From: Streptomyces sp. MZ04
GTDB lineage: Bacteria > Actinomycetota > Actinomycetes > Streptomycetales > Streptomycetaceae
DNA length: 64,000 bases
Assembly (NCBI RefSeq): GCF_004684775.1
Contig: NZ_SRIC01000006.1
Span: forward strand, 17,712-81,711
Direction of reading: 5' to 3'
The position numbers were made by a program, and so were the translations under genes. This document shows positions 8,620-16,146 of the stretch, piece after piece; the stretch's first letter is position 1, and the number at the start of each line of letters is the position of its first letter. The notes beneath the pieces were generated by a model. The model searched no databases, had not been told where the DNA came from, and was given only the letters and a program-made list of their open reading frames with translations.

Positions 8620-9948
8620 GTGGACACTGAGGAGTTCCGCCTGCCCCGGTCGCGGCAGGCGAACGAGCGGCTGCACGCCCTGATCCCCGGGGGCGCGCAC
8701 ACATACGCCAAGGGCGACGACCAGTACCCCGAGAACCTGGCACCGGTCATCAGCCACGGCCGCGGTGCCCATGTGTGGGACATCGACGGCAACCGCTACA
8801 TCGAGTACGGGTCAGGGCTGCGGTCGGTCAGCCTCGGCCACGCCCACCCACGCGTGCTCGAAGCGGTGCGGCGGGAACTCGACCGCGGCAGCAACTTCGT
8901 CCGGCCGTCCATCGTGGAGGTCGAGGCCGCGGAACGCTTCCTGGCCACGGTGCCGACCGCCGAGATGGTGAAGTTCGCGAAGAACGGCTCCGACGTCACC
9001 ACCGCCGCGGTGCGCCTCGCCCGCGCCGTCACCGGGCGCCCGCGGGTGGCCATCTGCGGCGACCATCCGTTCTTCTCCGTCGACGACTGGTTCATCGCTA
9101 CAACGCCGATGTCCGCCGGCATTCCGGCGGCGACCACCGACCTGACCGTGTCCTTCCCTTACGGGGACTTGGCCGCGACGGAGGAGCTGCTGACCCGGTA
9201 CCAGGACGAGGTGGCCTGCCTGATCCTCGAACCTGCCACGACCCACACCGAGCCGCCGCCCGGATATCTCGCAGGCCTGCGCGAGTTGGCCGACCGGCAC
9301 GGCTGCGTACTGATCTTCGACGAGATGATCACCGGCTTCCGCTGGTCCGAGGCGGGCGCCCAGGGCCTGTACGGCGTCGTCCCCGACCTCTCCACGTTCG
9401 GGAAGGCGCTGGGCAACGGGTTCGCCGTCTCCGCGCTTGCCGGGCGCCGCGAGCTGATGGAGCGGGGCGGCCTTCGCCACTCCGGCGAGCGAGTGTTCCT
9501 TCTCTCCACCACGCACGGCGCGGAAACACACTCGCTGGCAGCCGCGATGGCCGTGCAGACCACCTACGTCGAGGAGGGCATCACCGCTCAACTGCACGCC
9601 ATCGGCGAGCGGTTGGCCGCCGGGGTCCGCGACGCCGCGGCCGGCATGGGCGTCGGCGACCACATCGTCGTCCGGGGCCGGGCCGGCAACCTGGTCTTCG
9701 CCACCCTCGACGAGAACGGGCAGCCGTCGCAGCAGTACCGCACCCTGTTCCTGCGCCGACTCCTCGCGGGCGGGGTGCTCGCCCCGTCGTTCGTGGTGAG
9801 CAGCGCGCTCGACGACGCCGATATCGACCACACCGTCGACGTGGTGGCCCAGGCATGTGCGGTGTACCGGAAGGCATTGGACGCCGCCGACCCCACGCCC
9901 TGGCTGGCGGGACGACCGGTGAAGCCCGTATTCCGCCGCCTGGCATGA
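8620..9948 (+). CDS. class III PLP aminotransferase (glutamate-1-semialdehyde aminomutase-like)
   Basis: Predicted 442-residue PLP enzyme. The Schiff-base lysine is Lys262 in STFGKALGNG, and the cofactor-binding IFDEMITGFR lies about 40 residues earlier. Class III features such as GSDVTTAAVRLARA are intact. It is not the heme-pathway enzyme: it closes a sugar operon and has GSAM-like sequence as found in spore-coat and LPS sugar clusters. The GTG start follows the epimerase stop by seven bases. It likely transaminates a keto-sugar or acts on a glycan-linked amino acid. The stop codon is the first unit of a TGACA repeat. Confidence 0.85.
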   Translation: MDTEEFRLPRSRQANERLHALIPGGAHTYAKGDDQYPENLAPVISHGRGAHVWDIDGNRYIEYGSGLRSVSLGHAHPRVLEAVRRELDRGSNFVRPSIVEVEAAERFLATVPTAEMVKFAKNGSDVTTAAVRLARAVTGRPRVAICGDHPFFSVDDWFIATTPMSAGIPAATTDLTVSFPYGDLAATEELLTRYQDEVACLILEPATTHTEPPPGYLAGLRELADRHGCVLIFDEMITGFRWSEAGAQGLYGVVPDLSTFGKALGNGFAVSALAGRRELMERGGLRHSGERVFLLSTTHGAETHSLAAAMAVQTTYVEEGITAQLHAIGERLAAGVRDAAAGMGVGDHIVVRGRAGNLVFATLDENGQPSQQYRTLFLRRLLAGGVLAPSFVVSSALDDADIDHTVDVVAQACAVYRKALDAADPTPWLAGRPVKPVFRRLA

Positions 9949-9980
9949 CATGACATGACATGACATGACGTGACGTGACG
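9946..9980. repeat. 5-bp tandem repeat filling the gap between two convergent genes
   Basis: Seven head-to-tail units, four TGACA then three TGACG, begin with the aminotransferase TGA stop and end on the base before the stop triplet of the minus-strand PAP2 gene. The repeat is the entire intergenic space. No hairpin terminator is visible here. Confidence 0.97.
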
Positions 9981-10655
9981 TCAGTGCCGCTGCCACCGAC
10001 TGTTGTCGGCGATCCGGTCGACCAGCCACGCGGCCGCCGGGACCACCGCGAGCGCGGTGCACCAGCCGCCGAGGACGTCGGTCGCGTAGTGCGCGCTCAG
10101 GGCGACCTGCGCCCAGCCCATGGCGGCGCCGGCAACCAGCGCCGCGGCGAGCACGAGCAACGTGCCGGCCGTCCTGCCGAGGCCGAGCTCACCGGCCGCG
10201 AGCAGCGCCACCACGAGGGCGAGCGCGGTGAAGAAGGCGGTGTGCCCGCTCGGATAGGACAGGTTGCCGTCGCCGTGGATGGTGCGTCCCACCAGGTGCT
10301 TGAGCAGCGTCGCCGTCGCCACGGTCAGGCCGGCACCGGCAACGACGAGCACCGCCGCCCGAGGACGCCGGAGCAGCAGGCAGCCCGCCACGGCGGCGAC
10401 GATCAGCGTCGCCGCTCCGGCGGGCTCTCCCAAGAAGTCCGTGGCCAGAGCGACGCGCCGCCACGGCGGCCGCACGCTGTCCGCCGTCGGCTCGATGATC
10501 CACCTGTCCACCCTGCCGGGCTCGCTGTGGCCGGCGTACAAGACCGCGAGCACGACGACCACCAGCGCGGCGAGGGCCGCGACCGGCCAGAGCCCCGCGT
10601 GTCGCGACGACGGCGGTCGGCCGACTTCCAGGTCCGCTCCGGCCAGGCGATCCAA
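9981..10655 (-). CDS. PAP2 family membrane phosphatase
   Basis: Predicted 224-residue membrane phosphatase of the PAP2 superfamily, releasing phosphate from lipid phosphates such as undecaprenyl pyrophosphate. All three signature blocks are present: KHLVGRT, YPSGHTAF and SAHYATDVLGGW, between five or six hydrophobic segments. I prefer the TTG at 10655, which has GAGGGGG seven bases upstream. The frame is open up to an ATG at 10775, but that extension crosses a hairpin (10704-10738), has no ribosome-binding site and is compositionally odd. It may recycle the lipid carrier for the neighbouring glycan operon, though it is not co-transcribed with it. Confidence 0.85.
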   Translation of the reverse strand: MDRLAGADLEVGRPPSSRHAGLWPVAALAALVVVVLAVLYAGHSEPGRVDRWIIEPTADSVRPPWRRVALATDFLGEPAGAATLIVAAVAGCLLLRRPRAAVLVVAGAGLTVATATLLKHLVGRTIHGDGNLSYPSGHTAFFTALALVVALLAAGELGLGRTAGTLLVLAAALVAGAAMGWAQVALSAHYATDVLGGWCTALAVVPAAAWLVDRIADNSRWQRH

Positions 10656-10703
10656 CGCGAGCCCCCTCGTCGTGTCCGACCCACCTCGTGCGACAACCCT
10701 AAG

Positions 10704-10738
10704 GGTGGCTGGAGGGGCAGAGCCCCCTTCAGGCCACC
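10704..10738. terminator. imperfect GC-rich hairpin upstream of PAP2
   Basis: GGTGGC...GGGGC pairs with GCCCC...GCCACC around a short loop. It lies between the PAP2 start and the divergent endoglycosidase gene. No T run is present, so termination is possible but not certain; such hairpins are common between Streptomyces genes. Confidence 0.45.
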
Positions 10739-10876
10739 GACTTGAGGGCCTAGGAGTCGAAAAGAGTTTGCGCATGATTCTTGGGATTCGGTCACGGGAG
10801 AGGAAAACTCGGAGGGCTCACTCGGCGCTTTCGAACACGTCGGGCGCCGACCCATGCGATGGGAGACCGATCAACG

Positions 10877-11797
10877 ATGTTCACTCTGGTACGGAGCAGA
10901 CTGCGGACGGCCGCGCTCGCGCTCTCGGCCGTCGCCGCCCTCACCTTCGGCACGACCGCCACGACCGGCGCGGCAGCGGCCCCTGCTCCCGCTCCCGCTC
11001 CCGCGAAACAGGGGCCGACCTCGGTGGCGTACGTCGAGGTGAACAACAACAGCATGCTGAACGTCGGCAAGTACACCCTCGCCGACGGCGGCGACAACGT
11101 CTTCGACGTCGCCGTGATCTTCGCGGCGAACATCAACTACGACACGGGCAAGAAGGAGGCGTATCTGCACTTCAACGAGAACGTACAGCGCGTCCTCGAC
11201 AACGCCGCCACGGAGATCAGGCCGTTGCAGGACAAAGGCATCAAGGTCGTCCTCTCGGTGCTCGGCAACCACCAGGGTGCGGGCTTCGCCAACTTCCCGT
11301 CCCAGCAAGCTGCTTCGGCGTTCGCGAAGCAAATGTCGGACACCGTGACCAAGTACGGCCTCGACTTCGACGACGAGTACGCCGAGTACGGCAACAACGG
11401 CACCGGCCAGCCCAACGACAGCTCGTTCGTGCACCTGGTGACGGCGCTGCGCGCGAACATGCCGGACAAGATCATCAGCCTCTACAACATCGGCCCGGCC
11501 GCCTCGCGCCTCTCGTACGGCGGTGTCGACGTCTCGTCCAAGTTCGACTACGCCTGGAACCCGTACTACGGCACCTGGCAGGTCCCCGGCATCGCACTGC
11601 CCAAGTCGAAGCTGTCGCCGGCGGCCGTCGAGATCGGCGGGACCTCGCAGAGCACGGCCGCCGACCTCGCCCGCCGCACCGTCGGTGAGGGGTACGGCGT
11701 CTATCTGACGTACAACCTCGACGGCTCCGACCGCAGCGCCGATGTCTCCGCGTTCACCAGGGAGTTGTACGGCAGTGACGCCGTCTACACGCCGTAA
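10877..11797 (+). CDS. secreted endo-beta-N-acetylglucosaminidase H-like protein with damaged catalytic motif
   Basis: Predicted 306-residue precursor of a GH18 endoglycosidase like Streptomyces plicatus Endo H, which cuts between the two core GlcNAc residues of high-mannose N-glycans. The signal peptide (MFTLVRSRLRTAALALSAVA...) is followed by an AP-rich spacer, then a mature part nearly identical in recollection to Endo H (GPTSVAYVEVNNNSMLNVGKYTLADGG). The GH18 signature should read LDGVDFDDE; here it reads LDFDDE (residues 162-167), three residues short, with Asp165 and Glu167 kept. The frame is open on both sides. The start at 10877 matches the Endo H precursor N-terminus; an in-frame ATG at 10859 is less likely. 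Activity is doubtful because the active-site strand is shortened. Confidence 0.92.
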   Translation: MFTLVRSRLRTAALALSAVAALTFGTTATTGAAAAPAPAPAPAKQGPTSVAYVEVNNNSMLNVGKYTLADGGDNVFDVAVIFAANINYDTGKKEAYLHFNENVQRVLDNAATEIRPLQDKGIKVVLSVLGNHQGAGFANFPSQQAASAFAKQMSDTVTKYGLDFDDEYAEYGNNGTGQPNDSSFVHLVTALRANMPDKIISLYNIGPAASRLSYGGVDVSSKFDYAWNPYYGTWQVPGIALPKSKLSPAAVEIGGTSQSTAADLARRTVGEGYGVYLTYNLDGSDRSADVSAFTRELYGSDAVYTP

Positions 11798-12022
11798 GGC
11801 GACCGCACGCCCCAGTGCGCGGCGCTCCCTCGGAACGTGCCGCATCCCGTAGGACCGAGATCCGTGCGGGCCGCGCCTTCGACAACGATGTCGGGGGCGC
11901 GGGACCCGCCGTGGGGAAGGGAACGGTGGTGGGGGAAACTGCCTGAGACGAGGGCGAGTTGAGAGCAGTCGAGGGCCCCTCGGGCAGACCTGGGGGGAAG
12001 ACTTACCACAGGAGGCACCGTT

Positions 12023-13336
12023 GTGCGCATCCCCGGACCCGAGCACCAGGAGGACGGCGGGCTGGGCGCCATCGCGGCCGCAGGCGGGCTGCACCGGCAT
12101 CAGTTGAGCCTGCACGAGGCGTACGGGCCCGTCGTGCGCTTCCAACTGCCGGGCGCGGGCACGGCCGTGTCGGTCGCCGACCCCGTGCTTCTGGAGGCCA
12201 CGGCACACATCGACAAGCGGCCCGAGGAGCTGTTCGCGTTCCTGGACCCGCTGTGCGAGGCGGGCAACCTGCAAGTGCTGACCGCCGACGAGCACACACC
12301 CTGGCGCCGAGTACTGCTCTCGGTGCTCGCCGGACGGCCGGCTCACGAGCGGCACTTCGCGCGCTTCGACGAGCTGGCGCGGGAACTCGCGGACCGCTGG
12401 GCCGGGCAGGCAGACGGCGAACCCGTAGAGCTGCAAAAGGAGTTGACCGCGCTGTCGCTCCGTATGATCTGCGGGTTCGCGCTCGGCGGCGCGGAAACCG
12501 ACACGGACCGTGTCGTCGCCGCGTTCGAGGAGGTGCTCACCGAACATCTCGGGCGGCTCTACCAGGTGCCGCGGGCCGACCCGCGCTCGGCGGAGCGGGC
12601 CGAGGAGGCCCTCGTGTATCTGCGCGCGACGGTCGACCGCGTGGTGGCGGCGCATCGTCCGGGCGGCCGCACCGACCGCAGCGACCTGATCGGGGCGCTC
12701 GTCGAGGCCGGTCAGAGCCCGGCGCGGATCCGGGACACCGTGATGGTGACGCTGCTCGCCGCCCACCACACCACGGGCGTCGCCGTCTCGTGGACGCTGC
12801 ACCTGCTGGGTCGCCATCCCGAGGCGGCCGATCGCGTCGCCGCCGAACTGGACCAGGTGTTGGGCGAGCGCGCCGCGCCCGACTACGGCGATCTGCGGAG
12901 GCTCACGTATCTGGACATGGTGCTCAAGGAGTCGATGCGGCTGTTCCCGCCCGGTCCGTACGGCGCACGCGAGACGACCGAGGACCTGACTCTGGGGCCG
13001 TACGAGATCCCGTCCGGGACGACGGTGTTCTATCCGTTCTGGGCGGTGCACCTGAACCCTGAGCACTGGCCCGAGCCGGAGCGGTTCGACCCCGAGCGCT
13101 TCACGCCGCAGGAGGTGGCCAAGCGGCCGCGGCTCGCGTACGTCCCCTTCGGGATCGGCCCACGCAGCTGCGAGGGCGCCGCTTTGGCCACGGTCGAGGC
13201 CCAGCTTGTCCTGGCCGTCCTCCTCAAGCGCCTGCGCTTCCGGCCCGCGCCGGGGCACGAAGTGACGCCGGTGGAACGGTTCGTGCTGTGGGGACGGGAC
13301 GGGATCTGGATGACGGTGCGGCCACGGGACCTCTAG
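12023..13336 (+). CDS. cytochrome P450
   Basis: Predicted 437-residue soluble P450 monooxygenase. The heme cysteine is Cys383 in FGIGPRSCEG. The K-helix ExxR is E303-SM-R306, and the later region RFDPERFTP is present. The I-helix reads LLAAHHTTG, lacking the usual acidic residue before Thr (AGxDT becomes AAHHT), a variation found in some P450s such as CYP170-like and eukaryote-like bacterial families. GTG at 12023 has GGAGG eight bases upstream. No redox partner gene is adjacent and no substrate can be inferred. It stands alone between the Endo H-like gene and the conservon. Confidence 0.88.
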   Translation: MRIPGPEHQEDGGLGAIAAAGGLHRHQLSLHEAYGPVVRFQLPGAGTAVSVADPVLLEATAHIDKRPEELFAFLDPLCEAGNLQVLTADEHTPWRRVLLSVLAGRPAHERHFARFDELARELADRWAGQADGEPVELQKELTALSLRMICGFALGGAETDTDRVVAAFEEVLTEHLGRLYQVPRADPRSAERAEEALVYLRATVDRVVAAHRPGGRTDRSDLIGALVEAGQSPARIRDTVMVTLLAAHHTTGVAVSWTLHLLGRHPEAADRVAAELDQVLGERAAPDYGDLRRLTYLDMVLKESMRLFPPGPYGARETTEDLTLGPYEIPSGTTVFYPFWAVHLNPEHWPEPERFDPERFTPQEVAKRPRLAYVPFGIGPRSCEGAALATVEAQLVLAVLLKRLRFRPAPGHEVTPVERFVLWGRDGIWMTVRPRDL

Positions 13337-13421
13337 GCGTCGTCGCGGCGCGTTCCGCTTTCACGACAGATGTCCGGGAACCACCGGCAACTGCCGGCCA
13401 GGGCCCGGCATCGGCGTACCG

Positions 13422-13441
13422 ATATGACGATCCGTCAATAT
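13422..13441. promoter_or_regulatory. palindromic operator candidate upstream of the conservon
   Basis: ATATGACG-ATC-CGTCAATAT is an inverted repeat (TGACG/CGTCA core) about 155 bases before the cvnA start. A TATGAT hexamer follows at 13452-13457 and may be a -10 box, but no good -35 is visible. The rest of the 258-base gap holds no other recognised element. Confidence 0.4.
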
Positions 13442-13594
13442 GCCTGAGTGCTATGATCATGGCGCTTGCCGAGCGGATGTTCCCCCCCCATGAAATGCCC
13501 GCGGCAAGGGCGACCCGGGCGGCGCATGCACCGCTGTCGAGGGTCTCACGGGCAGGTTCCAGTAACTGGACTCCAGTCAGTTGAAGAGAGTCAT

Positions 13595-14788
13595 ATGACG
13601 AACTACTTGCAGGATCCGGCGGTCTGGGCGTTGACTGCCGGCGTCCCTGCTGCGGCCACTCTCGTGGTGCGCCAGCGTAGGGCGATCAGAGCTTTACGCC
13701 AGGAGAGACAGAGGTCCGAGGCGTCCAACGCCGACCTGCGAAGCCAGTACGCCGCCCTTGAAGCCCATCTCGTCGAACTGCGCAGCAGTTACGACGAGGT
13801 TGTCCGGCAGGCCAAGGAGGAGGCGGAGAACGCGACGAAGACCGTACTGAAGTCCGCGATGCGGACACTCCAGGGTCTCGCCGCGGAGCAGCAGAAGGCC
13901 ATCTCCCAGTTGCAGCAGAAGTACGGCGACTCGGCCGTTCTGCGGGACATGCTGGACATCGACCACATGAACAGCCAATTCGGCAGACGCGCACAGTCCA
14001 TCGCCGTGCTGTGCCAGGGTTGGCTCGGCAGACAGCGGGATCCGGCGTCGGTCTACGACGTGATCCGCAGCGCTCAGGGAAGGATCCGACACTTCCCGCG
14101 GGTCGAGATTCTTTCGCAGATCAATTTCGCCGTGACCAGCAGGGCGGTCGAGCCGGTCGCGCTCGCGGTCGCCGAACTGCTCGACAATGCCACGAGCTAT
14201 TCGGCACCCGAAACCGTGGTCGAGATCAACGTGCGGACGGTGCCGAGCGGCATCTGCATCGTGATCGACGACGCGGGTGTCGGGATGAACGAGGAGGAGA
14301 AGACCCACGCCTCGTCGCTCCTGTCGGGTGCACGTGCGGCCAGCGTCAGCGATCTCGGCAACCCGCCGCAGTTCGGCTTCGCGGTCATCGGCGCCTTGTG
14401 CGCTCGCTACGACTTCAACGTGACGGTCGACACCGCCTCTCCCTACGGTGGCGTCCGCGCGGTGCTTCTCCTCCCGAAGGACCTGCTCACCAGCATGCCG
14501 GAGCCGAAGCCCACCACTGCCCTGCCGGACCCGGTCTCGAGCGGGAGCGAGCCGGAGGCGCCCGCGACCACCACGGCCGACGGGCTGCCCAAACGCAGGC
14601 GCAAGCGGACCATGAGTGTGGTGCCGAGCGGCGAGCCCCCCGCCCGCCAGCCCGCTCGTTCGAGCAGAGAGACGGCATCGATCCTCGGTGCCTTCCAGCG
14701 CGGCACCGAGCACGGCAGGACCACGCTGCCGGACCTCGAGGACCAGCCGGGCCACGCCGACGCACGCAAAGGACCTGACGCCCCGTGA
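13595..14788 (+). CDS. cvnA: conservon sensor-like ATPase CvnA
   Basis: Predicted 397-residue sensor-kinase-like protein, first member of a conservon, the Streptomyces operon type whose products form a membrane-associated complex resembling G-protein-coupled signalling. One N-terminal hydrophobic segment (residues 8-24) is followed by a long coiled coil (about 30-110). The HATPase_c domain has the N-box AVAELLDNATSYS and G-box DDAGVGM. The C-terminal 90 residues are low-complexity and charged. GAAGAGAG precedes the ATG by about five bases. Its stop overlaps the GTG of cvnB. An H-box for autophosphorylation is not evident, as usual for this family. Confidence 0.9.
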   Translation: MTNYLQDPAVWALTAGVPAAATLVVRQRRAIRALRQERQRSEASNADLRSQYAALEAHLVELRSSYDEVVRQAKEEAENATKTVLKSAMRTLQGLAAEQQKAISQLQQKYGDSAVLRDMLDIDHMNSQFGRRAQSIAVLCQGWLGRQRDPASVYDVIRSAQGRIRHFPRVEILSQINFAVTSRAVEPVALAVAELLDNATSYSAPETVVEINVRTVPSGICIVIDDAGVGMNEEEKTHASSLLSGARAASVSDLGNPPQFGFAVIGALCARYDFNVTVDTASPYGGVRAVLLLPKDLLTSMPEPKPTTALPDPVSSGSEPEAPATTTADGLPKRRRKRTMSVVPSGEPPARQPARSSRETASILGAFQRGTEHGRTTLPDLEDQPGHADARKGPDAP

Positions 14789-15186
14789 GTACTGATCTGT
14801 CCTGGATGCTCGAGAGCGCCCTGGAGATTCCCGGGGCCCTGCATGCGGTTCTGGTCTCCGCCGACGGGCTGCCGATGTCCCGTACTTCGGGGCTCGGTCG
14901 CGACTCGGCCGACAAAGTCGCCGCCGCGATGAGCGGAGTGCATTCTCTCAGCCGCTCCCTCGGGTTCTTCTGTGACGACGACAGCCTGCAGTGGCGTCAG
15001 ACCCTGGTCGAGTTCGACGGCGGCTGGGTCTTCCTCGTCTCCGCGGGGACGGGCGCCTACCTCGCGGTCGCGGCGAACCTCGAGGTCGACATGGCCGACA
15101 TCACCTTCCGCATGCAGCAGCTCGTCGGCCAGCTGGGCAAGGAACTGTCGACACCACCCCGCGAAGACATCGGTCATCGCCCATGA
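14785..15186 (+). CDS. cvnB: conservon roadblock/LC7 protein CvnB
   Basis: Predicted 133-residue roadblock/LC7-domain protein, the second conservon member. LSWMLESALEIPGALHAVLVSADGLPM at the N-terminus and the following amphipathic strands are typical. In bacteria such proteins partner small Ras-like GTPases and influence their nucleotide state. The GTG start overlaps the cvnA stop by four bases, and its own stop overlaps cvnC, so all are translationally coupled. Confidence 0.92.
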   Translation: MSTDLSWMLESALEIPGALHAVLVSADGLPMSRTSGLGRDSADKVAAAMSGVHSLSRSLGFFCDDDSLQWRQTLVEFDGGWVFLVSAGTGAYLAVAANLEVDMADITFRMQQLVGQLGKELSTPPREDIGHRP

Positions 15187-15566
15187 CCGACCAAGACCTC
15201 CCCGAGCCCGAACTCGAATCGGGCCATTTAGTCCGGCCCTATGTCATCACCGGCGGGCGGGATCTTCCCGGCGAGAACCAGTTCGCGCTCATCACTCTCG
15301 TCACGACGGCCGTCGACCAGCGGCAGCGTCCCGCTCGGCTCTCTCCCGAAGAGCAGCAACTCCTGGAGATGTGCGCGGGCGGTTACCTGTCCGTCGCCGA
15401 GATCGCCGGGCACACCCACCTCCCCTTGGGCGTGCTCAAGGTCCTTCTCAGCTCCCTCGCAGAGGGCGGCTACCTGCTCACCCGCGCGCCGGTGCCGCAG
15501 GCTCGCCTGGTCGACAAAGAACTCTTGCAGGAGGTGCTGGATGGTCTCAAGGCCCGTCTTGGATGA
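15183..15566 (+). CDS. cvnC: conservon DUF742 protein CvnC
   Basis: Predicted 127-residue DUF742 protein, third conservon member. The characteristic LVRPYVITGGR near residue 16 and the winged-helix-like LSPEEQQLLEMCAGGYLSVAEIAGHTHLPLGVLKVLLSSLAEGGYL part are intact. It is proposed in the family to bridge the roadblock and GTPase components. ATG at 15183 overlaps the cvnB stop. Its last 26 bases overlap the start of the GTPase gene. Confidence 0.92.
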   Translation: MTDQDLPEPELESGHLVRPYVITGGRDLPGENQFALITLVTTAVDQRQRPARLSPEEQQLLEMCAGGYLSVAEIAGHTHLPLGVLKVLLSSLAEGGYLLTRAPVPQARLVDKELLQEVLDGLKARLG

Positions 15567-16146
15567 TGACGCCTACGTACGGCGCGGCGCGGAGCAGACC
15601 GCTGTGAAGATCCTGGTCGTCGGACACTTCGCCGTCGGCAAGACCACACTCATCAGCACGCTCTCCGAGATCACCCCGCTGTCCACCGAGGAGAGCATGA
15701 CGCGCGTCTCCGAGACCGTGGACGATCTCAAGGGGGTGCGGGGCAAGACCACCACCACGGTCGCCCTGGACTTCGGACGGCTGACGCTCAGCGACCGCGT
15801 GGTGCTCTATCTGTTCGGAACCCCGGGACAACAGCGGTTCGTCAACCTCTGGGAAGACATGGCCCGCGGCGCTCTGGGAGCCCTGGTCCTGGTCGACCCC
15901 GAGCGGCTGTCGGACTCGTTCGCCGTCATGGACCTGATCGAGGAACACGGCCTCGACTACGCCATCGCCATCAACCATTTCGACGGTTCTCCGGCGCGTA
16001 CGGAGGCGGCAGTGCGCGAAGCGCTCGACCTGCTCCCCGACACCCCGGTCGTCGTCATGGACGCGCGGGACCAGAGATCGTCGACAGACGCACTGATCAC
16101 GCTAGTTCGCCACCTACAGCAACGCGCCGCCCTGGAGCACGCATGA
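15541..16146 (+). CDS. cvnD: conservon Ras-like GTPase CvnD
   Basis: Predicted 201-residue ATP/GTP-binding protein, fourth conservon member. The P-loop GHFAVGKTT is at residues 28-36, followed by a Thr-rich switch region (RGKTTTTVALDFG) and a G3-like LFGTPGQ. The G4 position reads NHFD instead of NKxD, as is common in this family. ATG at 15541 lies inside the end of cvnC. The stop overlaps the P450 gene. The product probably cycles between nucleotide states to control the complex formed with CvnA-C. Confidence 0.92.
   Translation: MVSRPVLDDDAYVRRGAEQTAVKILVVGHFAVGKTTLISTLSEITPLSTEESMTRVSETVDDLKGVRGKTTTTVALDFGRLTLSDRVVLYLFGTPGQQRFVNLWEDMARGALGALVLVDPERLSDSFAVMDLIEEHGLDYAIAINHFDGSPARTEAAVREALDLLPDTPVVVMDARDQRSSTDALITLVRHLQQRAALEHA

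Noticed and set aside
10859..10876. ATG 10859 as the Endo H-like start
   Set aside because: The precursor beginning at 10877 matches the known Endo H signal peptide start, while the extra six residues do not.
10871..13258. A 795-residue minus-strand open frame
   Set aside because: Antisense to the Endo H-like and P450 genes, which have clear homology and start signals.
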